Assembly: GCA_930367215.1 (NCBI GenBank)
Contig: OV884058.1
Coordinates: forward strand, 222,994,208-223,058,207
Direction of reading: 5' to 3'
Source of the DNA: Pollenia angustigena
Lineage: Eukaryota > Arthropoda > Insecta > Diptera > Polleniidae
DNA: 64,000 bases
In this document: positions 1-10,170 of the stretch, piece after piece
Position numbering within the stretch: the stretch's first letter is position 1
How the letters are laid out: each line of letters opens with the position of its first letter
Made by a program: the position numbers and the translations under genes
The notes under the pieces: generated by a model
Told to the model about the DNA's origin: nothing
What the model saw: only the letters and a program-made list of their open reading frames with translations
Databases searched by the model: none

Positions 1-370
1 AACTATTTACGCTTTAAACATTTATTTTAAAATTCTTCTTATTTAAATTGATAAATTAGCGAGGCATTATGCTAAAAGTCTTAACAATAAGTGAACTTCC
101 ATAGCGAGTTAACCTTTAATCATTAAATCGTATACAAAATTTTTAATTATCAAGTGACAACGGGACAACACGAAAAAAAGTATTAGGAAAAAAATACACA
201 GAACAAAAATTTCTACAACAACGCAATTTGTGCGTCATTGTCAATCATTCTTAACCCTACTTTTTAACCCACGTCAAGCGGAGAGGGTACAATTGTAACT
301 TTTTAATTTTTGATATACAATAACATTTTTTTCTTAATCATCAGATGCCTGAAATTCCGTGATATCTCCA
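1..370. other. AT-rich non-coding flank
   Basis: No credible reading frame, repeat boundary or RNA gene is visible. Because the gene ending at 3728 starts before this window, this stretch is either its intron or intergenic DNA. Confidence 0.4.
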
Positions 371-454
371 CACGCAAAGAAAAAACATGGTTGTGGTAAA
401 CATATTCTAAGAGCAACATATTATGATAAGAATTATGATTGTAGTCACCATATT

Positions 455-708
455 AAGATTATTATTGAATCATATTATGACTAAATGTACTCGTACTATT
501 AGATCATAATATTTTTCCCTTAATCATATTATTATTCTGTTAATCATACTAAGTTAAGAAGTAATCAAATTATTGTCATGTTAATCATAATAAGCTAAGA
601 AATTAATCATATTATTGCCATGTTAATCATAATAAGCGAAAAAGTAATCATATTATCATCATGTTAATCATAATAAATTTAGAAGCAATCATATTATGAT
701 ACAGCAAA
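455..708. repeat. AT-rich tandem repeat, about 41-43 bp period
   Basis: Diverged units built on TTAATCATAATAAG followed by AATCATATTATT are repeated four to five times. The unit has no coding sense. It is internal to the surrounding MITE-like element. Confidence 0.6.
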
Positions 709-785
709 TACAAAATAAATTTAAATATTTTTGAATCGATTTTTTATTTTGTGGCTTTTTACAATTTTTCTTAATGTTAACCAAA

Positions 786-1179
786 TAGCGGAGTTCAATA
801 TAAGGCTTGCAAAAGAGTAAATGCAAAATCTGTGGTTTTCATGGGCAACAACGTATGCCATATTGCCTAATTTTAAACGCTCTTTACATGTTTCATAAAA
901 TTTTTGAAAAAAGATGGATCAATTCAGAGTTTTTAACGAAATGACAAAGTATAAAAAGTGCAATACCCAGCCCATTTTATCTCGAATGGTTTTTCGGCTT
1001 TCCTGAAACATTTGTTTTAAGGCATACGCGGTTGCCCATGATAACCACAGAAATATCGTAACACTTTCATAAAATATAACGAAATCTCTGTGTGTTTTGT
1101 TGTTGGATTTTACAAAAAAAAAACTATGATATTTTGCATTTGCACTATTACATCACTAATACTTGAATGAACTCCGCTA
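786..1179. mobile_element. Foldback MITE nested in 371-1645
   Basis: The ends are TAGCGGAGTTCA and its complement TGAACTCCGCTA. The arms continue through CATGGGCAACAACGTATGCC and its imperfect complement around 1020-1045, so most of the element folds into one hairpin. No target duplication is evident. Confidence 0.55.
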
Positions 1180-1885
1180 ATATTTTAATTTTTTAATTTC
1201 TTTAAACTTATTTTTTTATGGAACTTTATCTTTTAATTGTTTAACCGCTCACAAATAAAAAAACGACACAATTTCTTCAAAATTATTTTACAAATGGCGC
1301 TAACATAATATGATTAGAGTAAAAATATTTTGATTGCATCTTTAACATAATATGATAAATGTATAGAAAGTTATCATGTTATGGCTATTAAATATCATGA
1401 TATGGTTGTGAGAAATATAATATGTTTAGAAAGTTATCATAATTAAGTTGTTAGAAAAATAATTATTTTTCGGTCAACAATACTCAAATTCATAATTGCG
1501 ATAAACATTGATACGTTTACAGTAACTATAATATTGTTGATATTAAATAAAAATAACAATTATTTGTGTACGACAACAATATATTGTTACATTAAACATA
1601 GTGTTTTTGCCGTTACCATGCCCAGCCATATTTTTTCTCTGCGTGCACACTTATAATACACAGTAAATTTCTTGAAATTTCTAAAAAACATCGTGGGGCT
1701 TTCTCCTAGTAGTAGGGCCTGGCTAATTTGACACCCTTAGGAGACTATATGGGTACAATTGTACCTTCGCATATTTAATGTGAAAAGAAGCAAGAAAACA
1801 AAATAAAACGATTTGACGATGAAGATTTATTAATTTAAGAAGTACGTAGCAAAAAATATGCAAATATGAACAAAAGTAATTAAGA

Positions 1886-2911
1886 CAAGTAAGAAAGTAT
1901 AGTCGGTCAAGCCCGACCATATGATACCCTACACCACAGTATTAAAAAACACATCATGCTTATATGTCCATACAAATATGGATTTATCTATGTTTATAAA
2001 CTTCATTAAAATTGGTTTGAAAGTTTGTGAGAGACAGAAATTGCCCCCAACCTCCCATTGTGGTCCTACACAGAGCGAAAAAAAACGTTAAAAAACTGTC
2101 AACCAGTGGTAATAAATTGATAACAAACTGTTGTCAATATTTCGACAACATTTGTTGTTAAATTTTAAACAAAATGTTGTCAAATTGGGCCGTTAGATAA
2201 AAAACGTACCATTGTTGTCAAATTGATAACACCCTGTTGTCAAATAGGTATCGCCCTGTTGTCATTATTAACAGCGTATACAAGTTATCCCACAATCAAC
2301 TTTGGTATTCGAAAGTAAAAAGTGAAAAGTTTCAGTGCTGTGATTAAATTAATAAATAAAAATTTAATAAATAAAATAAAAAAAATTTCTAAAATTTGTT
2401 TTTGTTTTCAATTTAATTTTCTATGCGAACGTTAACGTGTGACATCGTGGGCCTGGCTGTAAAAGTGTGAATTTTTTATGTATTTTTTTATAAGTATATT
2501 ATTTAATGTGAAATAAATTAATAAATTTACATTATTCCATTTTTTTACTTGGGTTCAGAATGGGTTATTAAGTACATACTACAATCAGAACAATGTGTTA
2601 TCGAAAGGACAACCGAATGTTGTCAATATATTAACGGTGTGTTGTCAAAAATGACAACAGCATGTTGTCGGTATGGTACCATTATGGTGATAATATATAA
2701 CCAATTTGATGTCATATTGAGAACAAATGGTGACAAACTGACAACGAGGTGGTTAAAAAACATTGATACCATCCGTTATCAAATTGAACACAAACGTAGT
2801 TGGCTCACTTTTGACAACGGATGGTGTCAATTTTGGTATTTTTATACCGGATTTTTCCCTCTGTGTATGGTATAATATGGCCGGGCTTGACCGACTATAC
2901 TTTCTTACTTG
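1886..2911. mobile_element. TIR element with AGTCGGTCAAGCCCGACC subterminal motif
   Basis: The left end CAAGTAAGAAAGTATAGTCG and the right end CGACTATACTTTCTTACTTG are inverted copies, and the similarity continues for about 45 bp into GGTCAAGCCCG. Similar ends (AGTGCTATATTCGGC) occur on the repeats at 6283, 25681 and 56941, which suggests one large fly-specific group. The class of transposon is not established. Confidence 0.5.
2068..2866. mobile_element. MITE with internal TGTTGTCAA repeats
   Basis: Left end ACACAGAGCGAAAAAAA and right end TTTTTCCCTCTGTGT are inverted copies. The interior near both ends is dense in TGTTGTCAA and its complement TTGACAACA, spaced roughly 15-25 bases apart, like transposase-binding subterminal repeats. 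Open frames here (for example 2549-2875) are by-products of this repeat. Confidence 0.45.
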
Positions 2912-3263
2912 TTTAAACTGTGTCTTTTTGATGATTCCCCGTTTTGCATATTTAAGCGTAGATCAATAAATAATTAGAGAATTGCTTGAGTAGTTACTAC
3001 ATTTCTTTTATTCGTTCAATATCCATAAAAACATAAATTCTGCGTCAATTAGCTAATAGTAGCGTATACTTTCTACATTTGAATTTAAATTGTTGAAATA
3101 GGAATGAAATAGATGTACTATACAATAAAAAATTAAATATATAAATACGTTTAGAGTTTTAGCTGCTGCTGTAGCAATTAAAAATTTAGGCAAAAGATTG
3201 AGTAATTAGCTTTTAAAGAAATAATAATATAATAATAAAAATAATTAATATTTATGTTTTCAG

Positions 3264-3728
3264 AGCAATCTCTTTAAGCCCCGCAAGAAATCCGATGATA
3301 TATTGGCCACTAGACCCCCAATTAATGCCTATCAGGAAGAAGAACAAAAGTAAGTAAGCAAGTCCTTTTTTAACGCATACAAATTTTTGTATCTTTTTTT
3401 TAGACCAAGTGTCTTATCCACAGTCTTTGCCAACGAAGCATTTGAACCCGATAATTATGGCCAGGATAATACGGCTGTAATAAATCGTGATATAATTGCT
3501 CGTGCCGCTCGACTCTCAACAGATGTGTCATTACAGGAAAGACGTTTCCGTAATTTAGATAATTTCCAACAATACCCACCCCGTTCAAGGCCTGAATCGA
3601 TTATGCCCGAACAAACACAACAACAAACAAACTCCCCTGTAGTTATGGCAGGATTTCCAGCACCCGATTACACGCCACCAATGCAACGTGCCGCAAATAA
3701 TGCCAATCGTAATCAAAGATATCAATAA
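3264..3728 (+). CDS. Last two coding exons of an unrecognised gene
   Basis: The first exon (3264-3349) follows a TTTTCAG acceptor and ends at a GTAAGT donor. The second (3404-3728) follows a TTTTTTTAG acceptor and ends in TAA at 3726-3728. The reading frame is continuous across the 54-base intron (AA + A = Lys). The encoded 136-residue tail starts SNLFKPRKKSDDILATRPPI and ends NRNQRYQ. It is hydrophilic, with a basic PRKK start, a Gln-rich stretch (EQTQQQTNS) and a Pro-rich segment (GFPAPDYTPPM), and has no transmembrane segment. It looks like a cytoplasmic or disordered C-terminus. Codon use and clean splice sites argue for a real host gene. I do not recognise the family, and the start lies left of the window. 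Confidence 0.8.
3350..3403 (+). other. Short intron between the two coding exons
   Basis: Begins GTAAGT and ends TTTTTTTTAG; 54 bases, typical of short fly introns. Confidence 0.8.
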
Positions 3729-3820
3729 CTTTTAGAAGTTAATTTTTCCAAGTGTTTGTTTTTTCTTCTCTTTTAATTTATTTCTGATAAGTTTGTTGTT
3801 GTTTTTAAACAAAAAAAAAA

Positions 3821-3826
3821 AATAAA
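3821..3826 (+). promoter_or_regulatory. Candidate poly(A) signal AATAAA
   Basis: A canonical AATAAA lies about 93 bases after the stop codon at 3728, embedded in A-rich sequence. It probably serves the upstream gene. Further AATAA-like hexamers follow at about 3857. Confidence 0.5.
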
Positions 3827-4132
3827 GAAAACTAAATTAAAATAAAAAAAAAACTTAATAAATTGAAACGATGATTTTGTGCCACTAGACTGTGATAACA
3901 GCAGCATCGTAAGGAGATTATTTATTTTTGGACCCCAGCAGAGAGTTTTCGCATCATGATTTATTTTTTTTTATTATTATTATTTGCTTAATATTGTACA
4001 AAAATGATAAGAAAATTGATCGTTTCCTAACTACGAGTTCGGTGCAAATTGCCAGTAATTTTAAATTTACTTTTATTCATTATTATTATTTGTTATTGAA
4101 CAATTATGTTTATCATCGCCGAATATAGATTA

Positions 4133-4150
4133 AACAATAAATATTTTTAT
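4133..4150. repeat. Target-site duplication of the Penelope-like element, left copy
   Basis: AACAATAAATATTTTTAT here is identical over 18 bases to 6018-6035 on the other side of the element. Confidence 0.8.
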
Positions 4151-4341
4151 GAATATTATTTTTGTCAAGCTAATAGGGCCTAAATTTCTTCAATGTAAAT
4201 AAAATTCAATTTTTAATTACAATATTTTGTTCCCGACGTTTCGTCGATTGTTTGTCGACTTTTTCAAGGGATTGTCTATTTAAAAATTATAAAAACAATA
4301 AAATAAATACAATAATGTACCACATAAACATTAAAGACTTA

Positions 4342-4681
4342 TGGCCATTTTCTCATTAGGCAATTATCTTTTTTCCCAACGAAAAACTGCACATTAAAGA
4401 AATTTGGTTTTCTCAATGTCTCATTTGCTTCGATTTTATCGCAAAGCTAACCGGCACTCATCTGCCAATTATTTATTTTCCTTTTATTTGCCGTACAGAT
4501 AAATTCAATCAGCTGACTCCCAACTTTTACATGTATTTTGAGTGGCGTTGCCAGCTGAAAACAATGTTTTTTGTCGGTATATTGAGAAACCCAAAATCGT
4601 TAACGGACAGTTTAACGATCCAATAAATTTATGTTGACATTAAGTAACAGACAGTTTGTCGATACATTGAGAAAATGGCCA
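4342..4681. mobile_element. MITE with TTA duplication (PIF/Harbinger-like) in the Penelope arm
   Basis: Perfect 14-base ends TGGCCATTTTCTCA / TGAGAAAATGGCCA are flanked by TTA on both sides (4339-4341 and 4682-4684). The uninterrupted sequence survives in the other Penelope arm (complement of GACTTACAATATG), which proves the insertion and its 3-base duplication. A 3-base TTA duplication is the PIF/Harbinger signature; family assignment is inference. Confidence 0.8.
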
Positions 4682-4873
4682 TTACAATATGAAAATTTAA
4701 TCACATTAAAAAGTTTTAGATGTACTCAGGATCATACAAATATAAAAATTAATTTTAATATTTAAAAAATACATATTACTTTAAACTTTAAATATATCAC
4801 AGCTTAAGTAATGGCAACAATATAGCTCGCATTTATTTTGTTCGTGTCCTCCTTCAAATTCATAGTTCTATTA

Positions 4874-5673
4874 TACGCAAAAATAATAAGATTCTGTTTG
4901 ATTGGTACACTAAAGAAACATCTTCAGGAAGGTTAATGAATTACCACGCTACACAACCCAAAAATCAAATTATAAACACAGCAAAAAATTTTATTTCTAG
5001 GGTATACAACATTAGTGATACACAATTTCATAATAAAAACAAACACATTATAACAAACATTTTAAAAAACAATAGCTTCCCCACCAAACTCACATCTACA
5101 TTGATAGACAATACGATTAAACAATTGGATAAGGACAAAAATAACCACAACAAATCTGCAAACATAGAAAAAGAAGAGAACAAATTTTACAGTGTAAAAT
5201 ACATACCTGGGTTAACCGATAATAATAATATACGGTCGTCAATAAAAACAAAAAACATCTGTTTTGCATACAAACCCAATTTGACATTAAGTACAATTTT
5301 TTCTAGAGTTAAGGCGCCAATTAATAAACAAAAACAAAGTAACATTGTATACGAATTACAATGTGAAGGAAATGACAAACAGCCATGCGAGCTAATTTAT
5401 ATAGGAACAACAAAACGTACACTGGAGACAAGAATGGGAGAACACAAGATGGACATAATGCGGAGAAAAGAGACAACAGCACTAGCACAACACATCCTAC
5501 ATACTGGTCACACAATTAGGTTCGATGATGTAAAAATTCTAGATAAAGAAAATAAAGAAAGAAAGAGGTACACAATTGAAAGCCTAAGAATCCAACAACA
5601 AATTAATAGAACAATGAATTTGAAGGAGAACACGAACAAAATAAATGCGAGCTATATTGTTGCCATTACTTAA
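4874..5673 (+). pseudogene. Penelope RT C-terminus plus GIY-YIG endonuclease (truncated)
   Basis: The frame is open from about 4874, with an internal Met at 4936 and a stop at 5671-5673. It begins KILFDWYTKETSSGRLMNYH, the conserved end of the Penelope reverse transcriptase where a primer-grip-like FDWY is followed by a GR(Y/L)LN(Y/F)H motif. The linker has the typical ISDTQFH box. About 150 residues later comes the endonuclease: IVYELQC, then CELIYIG (the GIY-YIG core) and TTKRTLETRMGEH with its Arg and a following conserved Glu/His region. In the family this nuclease nicks target DNA for reverse transcription. All RT catalytic motifs are missing, so the copy cannot mobilise itself. Confidence 0.85.
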
Positions 5674-6035
5674 GCTGTGATATATTTAAAGTTTAAAGTA
5701 ATATGTATTTTTTAAATATTAAAATTAATTTTTATATTTGTATGATCCTGAGTACATCTAAAACTTTTTAATGTGATTAAATTTTCATATTGTAAGTCTT
5801 TAATGTTTATGTGGTACATTATTGTATTTATTTTATTGTTTTTATAATTTTTAAATAGACAATCCCTTGAAAAAGTCGACAAACAATCGACGAAACGTCG
5901 GGAACAAAATATTGTAATTAAAAATTGAATTTTATTTACATTGAAGAAATTTAGGCCCTATTAGCTTGACAAAAATAATATTCATAAATTCATCACTCTG
6001 GCCAAAGAAACAACTACAACAATAAATATTTTTAT

Positions 6036-6282
6036 TTACCCTTGTTAATATTGTGTTAAATTGTTTTGTTTTTTATTTTTAATTGAGTTTTTCGTGGTTG
6101 AAATTGAATAGAGATTTTATTAAATATTAAAATTGTGCAAAATAACTACAGGATAACTGGTAAATATATTATAAATTATGATACCTGAAAAAATATCAGC
6201 GAAAAGGAAAGTAAAAAATTTAAAGCTTCTTCTTTAAAAAAAGCTAAATAAAAAATTATATGAAAATCGAAGCAAATACAAA
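6036..6282. other. AT-rich spacer
   Basis: Continuation of the pre-insertion sequence downstream of the first gene. No gene or repeat boundary recognised. Confidence 0.4.
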
Positions 6283-6768
6283 AACAAGTAAGAGTGCTAT
6301 ATTCGGCTATGCCGAATCTTATATACCCTTCACCATGATGACATTAGAACAAAAAGTTATATACATAAATAACGTTCTTTAGATAGGTATAAATAAATAT
6401 TAATTGAGCCACGCCAACTTTTCATTTCGTCATGCCGAAGAATATAAACAAACAAACAATTTATATATGTACCTAAGCCCGATTCCTCTTTTGCCGAAGT
6501 TGGTGTTTGAAATTCGTTTTATAATCTTAAAATCGTTTTTTAGAAAATAAAAAAATTAAATAAAAAAAATGAAAAAAAATTATTTTTGGGATTCAAACTG
6601 GCAATATCATCAGTCTCAGGAGACAACTTAACAACTCGGCTACGAATGCTTTTACTAAAGAAGCGTTAAAATAAAATATATTGAGTCTATGAGTTTGTTT
6701 CTTTATTTGAGCGGCATATCATATACATGCATTAATGTGTATGTGTATGCGTAAAACTAAACACATTA

Positions 6769-7392
6769 CCCTGCAAATAAAATTGGACCACCTGATCCAT
6801 TTTGATAAAATGGACTACTCCATGGACTGGTCCGATGTAATGCAAGCATGTACCATGTCATTGTTAAAAAGTGTTTGTAGTGAGACGACATGTCTTCGTT
6901 TTTTAACGACATGCTTTCGTTTTTAAACGATTTCAAAACTAGTCCTCTTGAGTATACCATGGAGTAGTTTTAAAACTAGTTTTAAAACTACTCCTTAGTG
7001 GTCCAAAGGTGGGTTATATGGTCCTCTCCTAGGACATCGTAATGTTAAATAGACTGGGGGTCTAATCACCGCATACGATATCGAGCAAAATTGATCGAAA
7101 TTATTTATTTTGGTATCATAAAACTCGATATCGAATGAAAATTATGTAGTTTGAAATAAAAGCATTCGTTATCGAGCAACTCGACATTACATACATATAT
7201 CGAGTTTTCATTCGATACGTCAATGTCTGTCGTATGCAAAAACATTCGATAGTTAATTCGATACGATAGTATCGAATGCGGGGATTAGACCCCAGGTTTT
7301 TTCCATACGTTTGGGTTAGTTTTGGACTAGTCCTGGTCCCTTGTGGATTACTCTTTACACGCGTGTTTGGACTGGTCCTATTATTTGCAGGG
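6769..7392. mobile_element. MITE A (ends CCCTGCAAATAA)
   Basis: Left end CCCTGCAAATAAAATTGGAC and right end GTCCTATTATTTGCAGGG are inverted. TA flanks both sides, consistent with a TA duplication. The interior holds paired TGGACTACTCCATGGACTGG and GGAGTAGTTTTAAAACTA palindromes. Other copies: 32209-32461 (right part), 35051-35423, and a diverged relative 14404-14890. Confidence 0.75.
7055..7294. mobile_element. MITE B nested in MITE A (ends TGGGGTCTAATCACCGCAT)
   Basis: Inverted ends TGGGGGTCTAATCACCGCAT and GCGGGGATTAGACCCCA, with interior ATCGAATGAAAACTCGATA-type hairpins. The MITE A copy at 35051-35423 lacks it and reads straight across the same point, confirming nested insertion. A second copy is at 18014-18270. 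Confidence 0.75.
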
Positions 7393-7413
7393 TACAAATA
7401 AAATCCACCACTT

Positions 7414-7846
7414 CCCAGCAGGAAAACTCAGAAGACCTTCTTACTTCAGGCCTTTTTAAAGGCCTGCTTAAAAAATTTTTTGATCTAATTACTCTTCTTA
7501 CGTAATTGTTAAAGAATGCCTCATAGAAGGCCTCGGCTCTTTGCTATAAAAGATAAGATACACTTTCCACACTCGCTTCTATGAGAAGCGAGAAAAGAAG
7601 AAGTAAAATTTTTTGTTTTTTTTTTTTGGCACAAGCACAAGCAAAAGAATTCAGATCCCCTTACAAAAACAAAGTAACATATGTTACTTTTTTTAGAATT
7701 ATTTAAGTCATTCCCAGTTTACATTAAAATAATTTATTACAATCCTAGGACATGGTCTGTGTTAAGAATAATGAATTCTGGAATCAAATATTATACAAGA
7801 TATGTATTACTTTTTCGATTCCTATTAATTCCATTTTCCCGCTGGG
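7414..7846. mobile_element. MITE with CCCAGC(A/G)GGAAAA ends
   Basis: CCCAGCAGGAAAA at the left and TTTTCCCGCTGGG at the right are inverted. The interior contains AGGCCTTTTTAAAGGCCTG palindromes. A related half-element with CCCGCTGGG and repeated AAAGGCCTTTTAAGAGCC motifs lies at about 9330-9640. Confidence 0.45.
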
Positions 7847-8136
7847 ATATGTTGTAAATCATTTTAGTTGAAGTTGAAAAGAGAAAGAGTAAAATTTTTT
7901 GTTTTGTTTTTTTTTCGCCAAAGCGAAAGAATTCAGATCCCGTTATAAAAACAAAGTAACAAAGAAGGTACATATTAAAATACAAAATAAAAACAATTAA
8001 GGAAGGTAGGTACTTGTACTTAAAAGTTTTTTTTATTATAGGTATACTTTTATTTACAATCTATTTTACAATATTTAGCAAATTTGATTATTTCAATAAA
8101 AAATATCACATGTGTTATTAAACTACATTAAGTTTA

Positions 8137-8530
8137 ATAAAATAATTAGTATTGTGGTTATTTTGTTGAACTATTTATGGTTTTTAATCCAAATTTTTAA
8201 TATTTTTTAATTAGGCTTAAGTTCATGAAATTTAATTTTCATTAAATTATTTTTATGAAGAAAGGAATTTTACAACATGAAAATTAATTAAAATTGTTAT
8301 TGATAATCTTTCATTCTTGACGTGGCTCGGGCTCGAACCCTGGCCGGCAGGTTACCATGACATGTTTCGATCGCAACCACTCGATCTCCTCAGATGGATT
8401 TGCCGTCTTACACTCGCAGCCATCGACGACTGCTGACGTCAATAGTCAAACATCAATCCTTAAACCAAATTGTATTTTAACATTTGGTAGATCGAAATTT
8501 GCTTTGCTGAATGATTATCCATTTTAATTG
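8137..8530 (-). mobile_element. tRNA-type SINE, minus orientation
   Basis: On the minus strand an A-box-like AGATCGAGTGGTTGCG (complement of 8372-8387) is followed by a B box GGTTCGAGCCC (complement of 8329-8339), the RNA polymerase III promoter layout of tRNA-derived SINEs. The 3' part ends in an AT-rich tail shared with the copy at 8704-9133 and, diverged, with 51600-51890. Confidence 0.65.
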
Positions 8531-8703
8531 ATTTTACATGTTTTTTCCTTACTTCTGTTTTTTCGTACTTTTGTCAAGAATTTTTCTTGAAGTCCAAGTA
8601 CATTTTTTTTGTTTTTCATTTTGTCTTTCTCTTTTCTGTTGACCGTTTTCAGCACAACTTGAAGGACAAATGTACACATAGAGCTCGTGCCTTAGCTTTA
8701 ACA

Positions 8704-9133
8704 ATAATTAGTATTGTGGTTATTTTGTTGAACTATTTATGGTTTTTAATCCAAATTTTTAATATTTTTTAATTAGGCTTAAGTTCATGAAATTTAATTT
8801 TCATTAAATTATTTTTATGAAGAAAGGAATTTTACAACATGAAAATTAATTAAAATTGTTATTGAAATACAATTTGGTTTAAGGATTGATGTTTGACTAT
8901 TGACGTCAGCAGTCGTCGATGGCTGCGAGTGTAAGACGGCAAATCCATCTGAGGAGATCGAGTGGTTGCGATCGAAACATGTCATGGTAACCTGCCGGCC
9001 AGGGTTCGAGCCCGAGCCACGTCAAGAATGAAAGATTATCAATAACAATTTTAATTAATTTACATGTTGTAAAATTCCTTTCTTCATAAAAATAATTTAA
9101 TGAAAACTAAATTTCATGAACTTAAGCCTAGTT
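8704..9133 (+). mobile_element. tRNA-type SINE, plus orientation, with inverted tail
   Basis: A box at 8955-8970, B box GGTTCGAGCCC at 9003-9013, and tail to 9133. The first 160 bases (8704-8865) are the same tail in opposite orientation, so the tail pairs with itself across the SINE body. Apart from orientation it is nearly identical to 8137-8475, indicating a recent duplication or head-to-head insertion. Confidence 0.65.
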
Positions 9134-9730
9134 TAAAAAAATATATAAACATACGTTTGTAAAATAGGTACATAGGCTATATAAAAAGTTAAGCGTTGTT
9201 TCATTTTCTATATTGGAGATCTAATATGTACATACATGAAACCTATTCAGTCTTCTAATTTCATTTGTAAGGAAATACCTATTTCTTAATGTTTTAGAGT
9301 GATAGCCCTTCAATATGACCTTAAATCAAAGGCATTTGTAAAAGGATGGTCTGAAAGGCCTTTTAAGAGCCATTAATTGAAAGGCCTTTTAACATACCTT
9401 TCTTAAAAACCCTTCAAGATGACATTTTTTCTAAGGCCTTTTGGCAGTCATTCTCTGAAAAGCGTTCTAAGAGCCAATTATTTGATTGCCTTTAAGATGC
9501 TCTGGCGAAAGAAAGGAAAGCGGAATGCCTTCTCCGCAATAACAACGCGTGTAAAAAAGATATGAGTATGGAATGGAGCGAGAAGGCTTTGTATATCCTT
9601 CTAGAAGGCCTCTGTACTCCTTCTTTTTCCCGCTGGGTTGTAGTGAAGAGTATAAAAAAACAACAAAAAAAAAAAAACACATTACCAACAATATTACCAT
9701 AGCCACTGTATGATTGTAGAAACCAAAATT
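9134..9730. repeat. Degenerate AAAGGCCTTTTAAGAGCC repeats
   Basis: The stretch consists of diverged short units around AAAGGCCTTTTAAG, ending in CCTTCTTTTTCCCGCTGGG, the right-hand terminus of the CCCAGC MITE family. No coding potential. Confidence 0.4.
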
Positions 9731-10170
9731 GAATTGGTTTGTATGGTATGTTTATGTCGTTTTGGTTATACAGTGTTGGTATGGTAATGTCACGTCTAAT
9801 TGGACCATTAAAGGAAAAATTTGAAGCAGTTGTGGTTTTTACTCATATCTCAGCCATTTGTGGACCGATCTTGCTGAATTTCAATAGCCAACAATTCCGG
9901 ACCATATGTGACATAAATGTATAATAACCTGGCCACCATCATATATGGGGTCTTCGGAAAACCCATTTCAACGGACAGACGGACATCGTTAAATCAACTT
10001 CGCTCCTCAAAAGGACCCATAATATATATACGTTATAGGGTGTAACATCAATATTATAGAAATTACAAACGGAATGACAAACTTATATATAAACTATTCA
10101 ACACCTGTGGTGAAGGGTATAAAAATACCCTAAATGCAAGTATTAATGTAAGATTTTGCACAAATTTGTT

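Larger units (their letters stand above)
371..1645. mobile_element. MITE-like element with CACGCA(A/G)AGAAAAAA termini
   Basis: The left end reads CACGCAAAGAAAAAACATGG and the right end is its inverted complement with few mismatches (TTTTTTCTCTGCGTG at 1631-1645). No transposase frame lies between them. Related ends (ACACAGAG/ACACGCAGAAAAAAA) recur at 2068, 35467 and 42832, so this is a multi-copy non-autonomous family. I could not define a target duplication. A foldback element and a tandem array lie inside. Confidence 0.5.
4151..6017 (+). mobile_element. Penelope-like retroelement, 5'-truncated, with an inverted 3' arm
   Basis: The body (about 4874-6017) encodes the end of a reverse transcriptase and a GIY-YIG endonuclease. 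In front sits an inverted copy of the element's own 3' end: 4151-4873 is the reverse complement of about 5615-5987, interrupted by a 340-base MITE. This head-to-head arrangement with a partial inverted copy is characteristic of Penelope-like elements. Identical 18-base direct repeats flank the whole unit, showing it inserted as one piece. It lies downstream of the gene ending at 3728. Confidence 0.85.
6283..10125 (+). mobile_element. Composite fly repeat with TATACCCTTCACC / GGTGAAGGGTATA ends
   Basis: The left end (AGAGTGCTATATTCGGC, then TATATACCCTTCACC) and right end (GGTGAAGGGTATAAAAA, preceded by ACAGACGGACATCG) match the ends of the intact-looking members at 25681-26876 and 55371-56941. 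The 3.8-kb length is due to later insertions: MITE A, MITE B, a CCCAGC MITE and SINE sequences. Class not established; the GACGGACAGACGGACATGG motif is common in dipteran dispersed repeats. Confidence 0.55.

Noticed and set aside
2549..2969. Overlapping plus-strand frames of 108 and 68 codons
   Set aside because: They lie in the TGTTGTCAA repeat interior and terminal repeat of a MITE; no motif and repeat-derived composition.
3928..4128. Frame just after the first gene
   Set aside because: AT-rich 3' flank, Ile/Tyr/Leu-rich peptide without features.
7116..7397. Minus-strand frame repeated near 34961-35209
   Set aside because: Shared because both are MITE A copies; the peptide is the translation of a terminal repeat.
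8329..8387. Functional tRNA gene
   Set aside because: A and B boxes are present but no cloverleaf acceptor stem closes; the context is a SINE.
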